DNA from: Nephrocerus scutellatus
Lineage: Eukaryota; Arthropoda; Insecta; Diptera; Pipunculidae
Assembly (NCBI GenBank): GCA_947095585.1
Contig: OX352762.1
Span: forward strand, 119,132,930 to 119,196,929
Direction of reading: 5' to 3'
Length of the DNA stretch: 64,000 bases
Under the pieces are notes generated by a model. That model was not told the origin of the DNA. It searched no databases and saw only the letters and a list, made by a program, of their open reading frames with translations. Positions 23,518 through 34,626 of this stretch are shown here, in pieces. Numbering within the stretch: the stretch's first letter is position 1; every line of letters starts with the position of its first letter. The position numbers were made by a program, and so were the translations under genes.

Positions 23518-23850
23518 GTTTCGATGTATATACATATAAACGTTTGTACCCGAAAAACGAAGTTTTCTTACATTTATTTGGTATAAAAAAGTAGAAATTC
23601 TTCGGTGTGCCAAATCGGGCGCAAGCCACATATAATTGGCCGTCTGAAAAACATGAATTTACCAAATTTAAGCCAGCAATAGTCAATGATTGGCAAAGGG
23701 AACTGGAGCCGTTTGAATTCGAATGGTAAAAAAGACCCAATGTACCTCTCGCTGTCCATATACCAAACGATTGGAAAAGTTAACGAAGCTGTGGTGTCCT
23801 CTATTTGGTAATCGATTATTAGTGTACGTGCGCTCAATAACCCTAGACTG
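23518..23850 (-). mobile_element. Helitron helicase C-terminal remnant
   Basis: On the minus strand: LPFEFKRLQFPL near 23720, then after a frame change SLTIAGLNLVNSCFSDGQLY and VACARFGTPKNFYFF at about 23690-23590. This is the end of the Pif1-like helicase of Helitron Rep/Hel proteins (motifs LEFPLRLAFAMTINKAQGQ and FSHGQLYVA.SR in the family). The tail KCKKTSFFGYKRL follows. The usual TINKAQGQS motif is corrupted. It is continuous with the 3' repeats at 21196-21616 once the CR1-like insert is removed. Confidence 0.8.
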
Positions 23851-23904
23851 TCTTAAAACTGGCTAACGCAAATGGATGCATTTGTAAAACTGTAGTTAAA
23901 TATC

Positions 23905-24255
23905 GATTCGAGACTTTGGTACTCAGAAAAGAACATTTGACCTTTTAGCCGCGTTCGAGAGGAGAGTCTAACGGAGAATCCTTGGCTCCTTTTGTGAGGA
24001 AGGACACTTCTGGAGACTCTACGAGATCTCCAAGCGTTATCGCAATATTGACATCGTCAAGAAAATCAATCTTGCTAGGCTCCAGTGGGCAACACACTTT
24101 GCACAGATGATCGAAAAGGATTCTGCAAGGAAAGTCTGTGTTTATGGTTAAGGGTTTGGGGACTGGATGACAGCGGTTCCAAATCGGGACCCGTGAAGAT
24201 ATTTTTTGCTGGAGACCAGGACCGTACCCTTATTGTAGACCTAAATATGATATAA
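23905..24255 (+). mobile_element. RTE-C 3' fragment
   Basis: Begins with a version of the SETLVLSK thumb (cgagactttggtactcagaa at about 23910), continues through the CEEGHFWRLYEISKRYRNID region near 23990-24050, and ends at the family 3' terminus near 24255 (ggagaccaggaccgtaccct). Frames are disrupted. Confidence 0.75.
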
Positions 24256-24449
24256 AATTATGAATACAGTTTAACGAAAACTGCGTTTTTTCTTAGACAA
24301 TTAGATCTCAAAAGAATTCAACTGTAATATATGTTGTATTAGGCATAAAATGTCTTCTTTCTCAAAAAAATGCAGTCCGCAGAATAATAAGGTCCCTATA
24401 CTGCCAGTCGTTAGAAGCAATTATCATAACATTATATGTGTTTGTATGA

Positions 24450-24830
24450 GGGTAGTTTGTTAAGTCAGTGACTTTTTGAATTTCCCGATCACTAATGTTA
24501 AAGGCAACACCGCTCCGTCAACTGGCATCTATTAATACTCGTAAGTATCAGTGTTAGTTGGTCTTTGGTGTGTTGTGATGGAAAGGATTCGTCCACGATT
24601 ACGAAACGGCATAAAAACTCGTTCGGATTGCGGCTGAACATCGCCAAACGCTCCTTTTTTCCGTTTTCTTTAAAATTCACAAGGTGGTCTGCTTTCAATG
24701 GCTGTCAAACACAAACTAAATTACACAGCTTGTATAAAATTTGACGGGAGCCAACTGACAGATGCCTGTTAACAGGAGCAGTGTTAAGAGGCGGGAAATT
24801 AAAAAAGTCACGAACTTATTAATCCACCCT
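24450..24830 (-). mobile_element. internally deleted mariner-type element (MITE-like)
   Basis: Inverted ends match over about 30 bases: left GTGACTTTTTGAATTTCCCG, right reverse-complemented GTGACTTTTTTAATTTCCCG, with GGGTAG/GGGTGG further out. The 380-base body retains a transposase scrap on the minus strand, ERLAMFSRNPNEFLCRFVIV followed by DESFPSQHT. This resembles the mariner segment around the first catalytic Asp (V-T-V-D-E-T-W). It is a non-autonomous deletion derivative. Confidence 0.7.
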
Positions 24831-26110
24831 AGTACAATGCTCTACCGCCACTAAAAATGTTTTCCTTTTTAAAGAAATATTATTAATGGTAATGACAATC
24901 AAACTCACTTCCGATTGCAATACTAAGTCTTCGCTTCATCTTATCATTGTTACTAGTGTGCAAAATCAACTACCCTAGGAGAAATAAAAAGATATCCTTT
25001 TTTTGCTACCTGGAGTTTACATTAATTCCTCCTAAAGCTGCACCATAGAAGGAATTATTATATATTGTGAGTAATTTCAAAAATTTTTACATGCACTTGC
25101 CGAGCATGAAAATATAAAAAGCGGAAAGCTACAGTCGGTAGTTACCGACAGGTCTCTTTACGGTCCCTGTAAACTACTGAAGAAATGGAGAGCAATTTGT
25201 TTATATTTTGTAATGTAAAAATAAAAAAATTACTTAATTTATAAAGCCTATAAAGAGACATTTATAATTTTTTTAAAAATATCATTTGTCTAATAATAAT
25301 TCTAGATGGATCATTGTTGATCTGATGAAAAAACTTTCTAATATCCTTTTTTTGTAGGGCATAACAAAGGATAATTTATTGTGAGGGCACTTAAAGTGTG
25401 CATAATTTAAATTACACCTTAGCTATATGTACACCTCCATTCCAGCGAACATGAAACGTGAGTGTTGAGTGCTATCGCGACTGCTATAGTCTTTGGCAAA
25501 TGCATTTACCATGTAAGTGTGAGTGAGTGCATATGATTCCAATTGCAAATGGATCTGGTATTGAGGTTATACTTAAGCTTAAGTTAACAGTAAAAGAATA
25601 AAAAGTGAAAAAGTCATTTGAAGAACTTTTTACTTTGGTATCGCGTTTTTTCGTTCGCCTTTATCTCAATGCTTCAGCTCTCTGTGGTACTTTTGATCGC
25701 TTGAAAAGGGAAGCTACAAACAAAATGCGAGTACTACGAGTAAAGCACTGCTTAATGGAATGTATACAAGTAGGCCAAAGTATTTTTAATCCTTTTAAAT
25801 ATCTGAATAACCCTGAAGTCGACCGATTAAAAAGTAGAACGAACGTGCGATTTATTTCACACAACACAATAATTACAAGTATTTTTTGAAACATGTTTAC
25901 CAAATAGATAACTCCAAATAAACTGAGGTAAATTGTATGTACAATGAGCAGTAAAGGTAGGAGTCAATTAATTGAATCACTAAAGCTTTCCTCAGATAGT
26001 TTTAGTGTCTATTTTATTGTTGAGCAGAAATTAGTTGGCCATATCCTGTAGTAGATTCTCTTTAAAAATTGTAATTATTATAGTAAGATAGGCATAGTGT
26101 CTACTCCATC
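24831..26110. other. intronic DNA, nothing recognised
   Basis: AT-rich sequence without a supported feature. A 94-codon frame at 25605-25889 has no motif and is mirrored by a frame on the other strand. Confidence 0.4.
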
Positions 26111-26114
26111 CTTT

Positions 26115-26645
26115 CAAAAAAGGCTTGGCCTACCTCGCTGTGTGTCCAATAAATACTAATGCAAAGGAGTTTGTGAACAGATGTTTAATTCTCCTTACTA
26201 CGATGGCATCGAGCTAACATTCGTATGTAAATCTAGTTCCGGAATAGTCCTTCTTCATATATAGGGCCAAAGTATGGTCATCATCATTTTCCGTAAGACT
26301 TTCCTCACGAACACGGCTAGAAGGTTACAGTGTTTTTTGCTAAGAGCCCAAGTCTCGGAAACATATGTGAGTACTGGTATGACAATACTCTTATATACCA
26401 GCAGCTAGAATGTTAGGCAAACATAAATCCGAAATAGCTAAAGGATTGCACTCACTACCTATTGAAATTCGCATTCCACCCTCTAAAGTGAAAGACAAAT
26501 CTTTTGTGTCTTCTGTTGACACACGTGGCCACAATGTACTATGTTTTGCTCTCATTTGCAGCCCTAGATTTCATGCCGCTCGCTCGATCTCGATGAAAGC
26601 TTTCTGTAAACTTCTTGGGTCAAATGCCCAGGCACTCGTACCTGA
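26115..26645 (-). mobile_element. RTE-C fragment (palm end and thumb)
   Basis: Minus strand. From 26640 downward the KAFIEIERAA helix and NESKT region, then the thumb with the LVYKSIVIPVLTY equivalent (26400-26360), SETWALSKKH (26350-26320), and a decayed tail to 26115. The frame is broken. Confidence 0.65.
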
Positions 26646-26649
26646 ATGA

Positions 26650-27045
26650 ATGGGATATCCTTGATGCAAGATCTGACCAAGGTCGCTTTGGAAAACTCGG
26701 GATAGCTTGCTATCCTTATGGCAAATAAGATGGCTTAGGTTACGGCACTCATACCTGAAATTTCCAAAGCCCTTGATGGGAGACCCTATCCAAGGTCGAA
26801 TTTGTAGCATGGGAGTTGTCTTGCCCAACGAATAAGGTTGACCTTCGGGGAAACCGAGTCTGAGAGACCAGATGGAACTCTTCGGAGGACTGCCTGGACT
26901 GGGACAACTATGGTGTGGAGCCAGTTTTGTTCTGGGGATGTATCTTGGGGCTGTAAGGTTTACTCATGCAAGGGAGCAATGCTAGATAGGAAGATAGTAC
27001 ATGCCGCAAGGTGGTCTGTCAAACCAAAGGAGGATGGATGATATG
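26650..27045. other. unclassified, probably repeat-derived
   Basis: GC-richer than the surrounding intron and lodged between RTE-C and CR1-like fragments, so it is probably part of another transposon. No motif could be named. Confidence 0.3.
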
Positions 27046-27049
27046 ACTC

Positions 27050-27785
27050 TATCTTCTAGGGTTAGTGAGGTATGCTTTCGGTTTTACAGAGCAAACCCCA
27101 CAGAGGAAAACCAAACAAATTTTAAACGAGTTAATGCCCATCATCGGCCAGTCAAATTCGCCTACGACCAAAAATTGAGGCAAAAAATACTACAATGCCC
27201 TAAAGGTAGTAAACATTTTTGGTCGCTCATGAAAAGAATCAAAAATACAGCCTCGTCGTCGATTCAAACGTTAATTTATAATGACATTCCAGTTGTCAAC
27301 TCTAAAGACAAAGCAAATCTGTTTGCTGAGCATTTTGCAGCTAACTCTACGCTTCCAGATTGTTCATTGTTGCCGCCTGCACCTCCGAGTATTGAACAAT
27401 CTATGGGACAGATCTTCATTCGTACTCGTGCAGTTGCTAGAGTTTTAAACGATCTCAACATTAACAAATCTGCTGGGTCAGATGATATTTCCCCATTAGT
27501 TCTGAAGAGGTGTTCTTCCAAGCTGGTATTACCATTACCAAAGCTTTTCCATCTCTCCTATTCTTCTGGACTCTTCTCGAGAAGTTGGAAAACAGCCTTT
27601 GTCCAGCCCATACCCAAAAAAGGCGAGCTGTCATCTCCTTCTTTGTACCGACCCATAGCACTTACATCCACTCTTTCCAAGGTCATGGATTGCTGATCAA
27701 TTTTCAGCTCATGAAATATCTTGAAAACAATGAAATAATTAGTGACCGGCAGAACGGATTACGCGGGCAATGATCAACTGGTATA
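27050..27785 (+). mobile_element. CR1-like retrotransposon fragment (RT fingers)
   Basis: The same family as 21617-23517 in the opposite orientation. One frame to about 27690 reads AYDQKLRQKILQCPKGSKHF, NKSAGSDDISPLVLKRCSSK and LYRPIALTSTLSKVMD. It starts slightly further upstream than the 21.6-kb copy (RANPTEENQTNFKRVN). It stops at the QNGLRG region (about 27770), before the catalytic palm. Asp-Gly of the conserved AGPDG box is Asp-Asp here. Confidence 0.8.
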
Positions 27786-30700
27786 CCTCACCGAACAATA
27801 AATAAAACTATCTGACTAATGTAAATTTCGAGTTTTGTAACGGTTACATTAAGGTATACGGATTTGTTTGTTTTATACATCTAATTATTTTGCTCACGTG
27901 CACCGTATTGCAGGCACTATAATTTTATAAAAAAAAAGTATCTTTTAAACGAGTTGCATCCAACGCTGTATTTCATTCAATTTTACCGATACTGCGACTA
28001 ATATTGAATTAGGGTTTTGAAATTAACCTTGCACCGTGCGTGTCACTTCGAATCTGCCGCTTAACCTGACGAAAGTTTCAACCTTGATGACTCTACGTCT
28101 TCTTAGCAAAGATGGAATTCAGTATCTGGGGATTGATTTATATTATTGAATTATAATATCTCCAGGAACAATGTCATATGAGTAAGTCCACAAACCATTT
28201 AAATAGTTGCGGTTATTACAAAGTTTGTGCACATAGACTTGATAATGCGGCTACGCCCCCATTACCATCACAAAATCTAAAGTAGCAGAATATAGGAACA
28301 CATCCAAATTGCTGACGCAACGACAAATGATAATTTTGTTATACACCTGCCATCAGCTTATATTCTTTGGCCAATTCTAAAGAAAGAATAAAGGCGAAAA
28401 CAATTTCCTTAGGTTTGCGTTCTCTTCACAGCACCGCTTCACAGAAACCTAAGTAAAACTTTACAAAAGACATTGAAAAGCTGCCATGGCAATTTATCCA
28501 TTCCATCCAATTACTCATGTTCCAAGGCGCATTATTTATTTGCTTTGCATTTCAAATCCAATTCAAAATGTCTGCATGGATGCATATAGAACAACATTGA
28601 TGTTCATTGCAACTGTAAATTGAAAAATTAAATTGAACATCACGACAGTGCAGTAAGTAAGTCGACGGTTTTAGTGTTCCAATGTCGTCTACAGACAGAC
28701 GCGCAACGTTCAGCAATAAGCGCAATGCAAATGGAATGCAACAAAAGGATCTTCCGCGCGAATGTTTCTACATAGACTTGATGATGTTGCCTATGAAGAT
28801 GGTAGTTGGGTGGAGACTTGTTGTAGACCGCCTAACTCAAGAGACGAAATTTTGTACTGACACCTTGTACCTTACTTACGTACGCTATGGCTATTGATTT
28901 TTGTGTAAAGTGGAGCCATGCAACATAACTCCTACAACGTGTTACACATTTCAAAAGATCTAAAGGTACAGGTTGAAATTGTATTTCAATTAAAGCGCTT
29001 CTCTCTTCGGTCACGGTCCACGCTCTTGTCCTATATATCCTCCCAAAAGTTATGCATTGCATTGCATTTCGACTCGAAGTTTTCAGCACACAATTAATTT
29101 CCAGGATGACTGCTTATTTGCAGTTTGTGGAAATTCGCCCATTCAAGAGCCATTTTGCAGAAGAATAATATTTGCAATAACCCGACGCTGTGTGGGTCTT
29201 TTCGGATTTCAATCTTTGTTCAACATTTGTCACTATTTACGTTGGTGTTTCGTTGAGTTGCATGGTATCAATGAGTCGTGTTCACTGTGTGTTTACGTGT
29301 GTGTCGCATCAACTGAGTGACTTATTCTGGTTTAGTGTACAAAATCCGAATAGTGGAGTTAATTGCATTGCTGAAAGTAAACGTCGAAATTTGTTGCGTC
29401 TTTTATTTATATAAGCTTCGCTTGCCGACAATTGGAATAGCGAAATCCTTAAGTTTTGTATGTATGTACTGCAATACATTCTACTCCTCAGCACCAATAC
29501 CGAGGTGATATCAACTTTGTGGTTTCAAGAAATGCATTTCTTGCGTACCTCAAAGCGTTTATAAGCAAGGATCATTTACAAACAAGCTCGATAAAACTGC
29601 AATTGAAAATTCCAGTTGACAAGGAGGACAAACTCACATCTGTTGTTGTTTTAATTGCAATTCCGAAAATGCAACGAACTGTCCTAGATATACGAGACGA
29701 GTACAATTATTCAGTTTACCGCACACCGGTGTACTTAAGCGGTGCACCGGACGTTAATTGTTTACGCTCAACATAATCGCACAGAATCATCACTTACCTA
29801 GCCATCAGCCATTATGTATAGGAATATGCGAGTATAGCTTCATAGCTGCTGGCTGGATTCTTGAATCGACCAATGTGAGTGTGAATAGAATGAGCACTTG
29901 ATGATTACCATGTTTTGCACGTGTAACATTAGCGCGCGCTGGACACATCTACGGACAAAAAACAATGGAACAAACAAGCTACACAAAAGGGAAGAACAAA
30001 GACGCAAGCCAGTTTGCCTTAATTTTGTACAGTCGTCAGCATAGTAGCATCATTAGAGTGGTGTACTGGGAGGGTGGATGACGCCGCCTACCCGACAATA
30101 ATAACAATAACTTAAACAGGAACAGCTAATCCAAGAGGAGGCGTCAGCTAAAGTGCTATCGCTGCCGTTGCCAAGCATCTATTGCCATTAATTTGCTTTA
30201 TTATCGTCATCGAGACAACCGTCAGAGGCAGTGGCGCGTGATGTTAAACATTTGTGATCCTTAGCAATAGCTAACCTCCAGAATGCCAACAATGATGTCA
30301 TGGCATAAAAATAAAATACATATTAGATAGGGCGCATGCTGCCATATAAACACAGACAAGAACACCTTTTGCAAAGCCATAACAATAAGAAAAGCTGGAC
30401 ATTTTTGGCGCCCACTTATACACACTGGAAATGGAAAAGTGTGAAAGCGCAAACGATCTTTCTATTAAGTTGACATAGCATCATATATACAAAAAATCGG
30501 CTGTTCGAATGAATTTATAAGTATTGGCTAATTTAATATAATAATTGGCCTCGTATTTATTAATTTTATGATCTAATAAAACTAACTAATGTCCATTAAA
30601 GTTATTCATTTCTTAAAAAGGCATGCGTTATTAGTTTGTGACTGAAAGGTCCTGAAAAACGAAGACAATGAAGCTAAAAAAAACTTCAAAAATGAACGTT

Positions 30701-31075
30701 TTGGAATCGAGGACGCTAGGTATGGTTGCGTTTATATATATACGTGCTACAGCACACTACAGGTGGAATATAAGTTCTTATCAAGGAACTGTTTTGAAAG
30801 AAAGAAAATATTGTGATCGCGATAAGCTTCAATATCTCTGAATAGGATTCACCTGGGCTGAGCTAGAAATGGGCTCAATCGCAGACATAAAATTATCTCA
30901 ACCGAACGCAAATACAATTTTGATAGATAGAAAAGGTTGCTGAAGCATGTAATTGTCCATAATTAAATTAAAACTATAGATGACTTGGGTTGGAACGTTA
31001 AACAAGCTGTAGCTTACTTAATGCATAGCCGAGAAGTCTTTTTTGAAACATGGGGCATCCCAATTAACAACACTT
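27786..31075. other. intronic DNA, nothing recognised
   Basis: About 3.3 kb without a supported feature. The longest frame (29456-29776, + strand, 106 codons) lacks recognisable domains and flanking splice signals that would join it to the dpr exons. Confidence 0.4.
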
Positions 31076-31079
31076 CAGT

Positions 31080-31340
31080 GCTTAGTAAAGAAGTTGTTTC
31101 GGGATAAAACTCCGCCTGGCTACAAGGGTAGCATGCCAGTCCTAAGCCCTGGAAAGGGTGGAGGATTTGAGGCAACGGAGTAGTTCTATCCTCAGTTGAA
31201 GGTATTCCTTAACCTGGAACAGCATACGCCGATAGATTGTTAACTAGGAGTGTGCTTAGTCGATAGTATGCGGACTCTGAATACATGGCGACCTTCGATT
31301 TCAACTGGCCTTCCCATGGCATACCCGGGCTCAATCATGG
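31080..31340. other. unclassified, likely transposon-associated
   Basis: A GC-richer block immediately upstream of the I/LOA-like fragment, in an intron that is otherwise AT-rich. It may be part of the same element, but no motif supports a call. Confidence 0.25.
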
Positions 31341-32440
31341 GTGACGTCCTTTCCCGGATACTTGTGGGTCATTATTAATCCAAGAAATAATAATTGTGAG
31401 AACGATGCATCTGAAAACGCATCAATCTCGGGTCCTGCTTTGGATCATGTAGCCGAACCCAGAAGATGCCCTACACTATATCTTGTGAATAAGATAGAAG
31501 GAAGATTTCGTTCCAGAGAAGTGGCCCTGTGTGCGTTTCTCGACATAAGGTGCATTCGATAACACTTGCTACGACTTTATTGCAAGGGCAACGAAAAAAA
31601 GATTGGTTTATTTAAGACCCATCGATCATCATCAAAGGCACCACGTAAAATTATTCCAGTAAGCTCAAATATCTCGACGTTATCCTCTATAAAAGGCTAA
31701 ACAGGAATTCAAACATCAAGTCCGCCATCGAACTCGCTACTAAGGCCCTGTGGGCCAGTAGACGTCTTTATGATAGAACTTGATGTCTAAATCCTAAAAT
31801 GGTATATTGGATGTACACAATGATGCTGAGACCTATTATCACATACGTGGACATCGTTTTATGGCCGAAAGTTCTTGAATGGACAACGCTAACTAAGCTT
31901 CATTAGCTACAATTAATTGCATTAGAAGCTGTTGTAAGGCTTTCACCCTTACAAATTTTTATCAGGAATAAAGCTGCTAGATGCGCTATTAAGCTGCAAC
32001 TAGAATACAGGTCCTAAACAGGTGAGTATGTGGGACACCTGAAAATTCTTGACTGAGTTCCTGAAAGAGACATGTTCTGCACAATCCTCGATATTTTGCT
32101 CAGTGAGTACTATTTCGGCAGGTTATTTGAAGTAGAAATATTGGACCGGGCAAACCGGGTTGAGGTAATCCAAACAATTAATCAGGCCTTTTTCCTACAA
32201 GGAAAGACTCTGGTGTTCTCTACGGAATGTAGGTTCTGCTCGTAGGATAAAGAGTCATCCGAACATATTCTCTGTGAATGCCCAGCACTAATTTGCTTAA
32301 GGAAACGCATTTTTTATAAAAAAAAAAATATGCTCGATAGCGGAATTAGAAAATTCTGCCACTAAAGACTATCCTTCAAGGGAGGTGGTACGTCTCTTAG
32401 AGTAAATACACCCATTGATACAATAAATCTTCTAGGTCGC
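31341..32440 (+). mobile_element. I/LOA-like non-LTR retrotransposon remnant
   Basis: Begins with an RT segment LVNKIEGRFRSREVALCAFL followed by DIR (31475-31555), where the catalytic LDI.GAFD is decayed. The YADD region is missing. The thumb follows: SSKLKYLDVILYKRLNRNSN near 31660, ATKALWASRRLYDRT near 31740 and MLRPIITYVDIVLWPKVLEW near 31830. A late Cys-rich segment, TECRFCS-stop-DKESSEHILC near 32230, corresponds to the post-RNase H zinc-like motif of this group. Stops are frequent. Confidence 0.7.
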
Positions 32441-32461
32441 AGTATCTAAGGTATTATATAT

Positions 32462-32765
32462 AAAGTGGGCTTCTTAGCTCAGTGGATAAGAGGATCGTTT
32501 TATGAGCAGCAGGTTTGTGGTTCGAATCCCAGTAACACGAAAAGTATTTTTCACGGTGTCCCACCTCTAGCGAAAGTCTGACAAACGTCCGAGAGTAATA
32601 ACTTGTCTCGGAAAGCTTCTCAATTAACCGTTTGGATCGGGCATTAAATTTTAGATCCCCTCTATTTATGTGCAAAAATATACATGCTCAACACTAATAG
32701 TTGCGAGAAGCTAGTCCTTAGACCGAAATGGTCTGTCGCATCGAATATTATTAATATTATTATTA
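32462..32765 (+). mobile_element. tRNA-derived SINE
   Basis: The head is tRNA-like: A box TAGCTCAGTGG at about 32474 and B box GGTTCGAATCC at about 32519, roughly 45 bases apart as in a tRNA gene. A body of about 210 bases follows (CACGGTGTCCCACCTCT, AAAGCTTCTCAATT, GAAATGGTCTGTCGC) and an ATT-type microsatellite tail (32750-32765). A second copy in the opposite orientation lies at 48784-49072. Transcription by RNA polymerase III is expected for the class. Confidence 0.85.
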
Positions 32766-34624
32766 CCTATATATAGAAAAGCATATTTCGGGGCAACCGA
32801 ATTATTATTCTCTATGCAGTATCAAGTTTTACGGGACGAATAAAATATTATTGCCGGGCAATTGTTGCATAAGATATTCCACCGATATACTTCCTAATCG
32901 GTTATCACAAAATTATTATGATACTGCACAGGAAAATTACCTGGTGTGTTGAGGAGCGATATTAACTGAAGAATTTATTAGTTCAAGCAGGAACACTACT
33001 AGGGACTAGCTTCGCACAGTACCCTTTCCGAGTACACATAAAATAGCCATGTAGTCAAGTGGAATACACTTGTCTATAACGAACATTTCGTTCACCGAAT
33101 AAATTTTTGAGCCTTCTCCTTTGAATTTCGTCCGTCCTAAGAAGATTCTCCTGAATAATCACATACTAATTTTTCTTCTAGTGAGTCAAATGGGTGTACG
33201 AGTGTTCTGCCGTACCCGCTAGCCTGCTCCGAACGTCTCGTCCGACCAGTTTTGCCGGACCATTTGTATTTTCAAAATCAACACAGTGTGCAAGTGCCCT
33301 GCCGCACTTCTCATCTATACAGGGGATACGATCGACTGGTAGCAACGTTGTGTGCGCTTTAATGCACACTTCCTTGCAGTAAACTTCTCCGTATCTGACC
33401 AATACCCCGATCAGCTACTAGCAGTATCATATGCGCTTTGTCGCTCATACTTGTAGCTTTTGATTGGGTATGTTCAAATGTAAATAAAAGAACGAAAAAA
33501 AAATAATAAAGAGAAATAAATACAAACTAAAGATCCTTCCACCGAACTAAAACCAAACTTTTTAATATTTAACAACACTGAACACGAACCCTGGGTAACC
33601 ATTCATTACATCCATTACAACCAATGCTTTGTGCCAGCAATCGCTGTCGTCATATTTTCAACCAATAATTACCAAATATTCGCTATAACTATTCCAAAGT
33701 TCAGGCTATAGTGTCGTTGGTCTCGCTGGTATTCCAAAATAACATATGATGACTCTTACTGAGGAATTTGCAAATACAGCTTTTGCTGTTACACAACAAA
33801 TGGTCCACTAGTGTCATTTTGGCCATACAGCACATATTATAATACTTCGCTTATCGCAAAACTCAAACGATATCACATACACGCAATAATAATATGTTTG
33901 TCATTTGACAGTAGTGGAAAGGAAAAACACGACAGTAAATTATAATTTTTGTACTTTCGTTGCAATTACACATTAGATGTACATATACATATATACTCGT
34001 ACATGTCGTACAAGTCTCTGCATAAAACGAAAAACTATACAGTCAGAAACTATTTTGGTTGGTGAAAAGCTTCACATTAAAATCAAAACGACATGTTTCT
34101 GGGTAACCATTTGCCGCACAGTCGGTGGTGGAGCACAAACCACAAATAACATCTGTAACATGTTCGAGTTCTTTTATTAAAAATGTTAATGTTAGGAAGA
34201 ACGACGACACTCCTCCGTCCGGCCGTGAACCGCAACAGCCGGGGCGGGGCAAAGCATCCATTTATTTTATTGAAATATGCGAAAAATTATCATAGATCGA
34301 CAGTAGATTCTATGATTTGTTGTTTACATAATAAATGCGCAGTATGCACAAATAATGTACGAGCATCAAGTATGTTTGTAATGAATATAATGAACGCACA
34401 TGAGTTTACAAAATAGCAATACTCGAACAGTCGGTGGTATGGTCGTCAGCACTCATACGAAAACTCATGCGTATTATGTAAATGATGCCCAATTTAAACC
34501 ACACATTGGAGATTCATACGAGATTATTATCAACATACACGCATTGTGGCATCAACGCAGCATTCCTGATCACTGAACACTGAAATTTAAAAAAAACTTC
34601 CTGTAAATTGAATTGAAATGCACA
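32766..34624. other. intronic DNA, nothing recognised
   Basis: No exon or known transposon. The stretch 33180-33420 is GC-richer and open on both strands (62 and 74 codons) without motifs, and could belong to an unrecognised repeat. Confidence 0.35.
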
Positions 34625-34626
34625 TA

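Noticed and set aside
29456..29776. 106-codon frame as a possible hidden exon
   Set aside because: No Ig or other motif, and no place in the dpr coding sequence, which is already continuous from exon A to exon B.
32465..32540. Functional tRNA gene
   Set aside because: A and B boxes are present, but the arms do not form a clean cloverleaf, and the same head plus body recurs at 48.8-49.1 kb. It is a SINE.
33178..33402. 74-codon minus-strand frame
   Set aside because: It is mirrored by a 62-codon frame on the other strand. No domain is recognisable, and the only notable property is higher GC.
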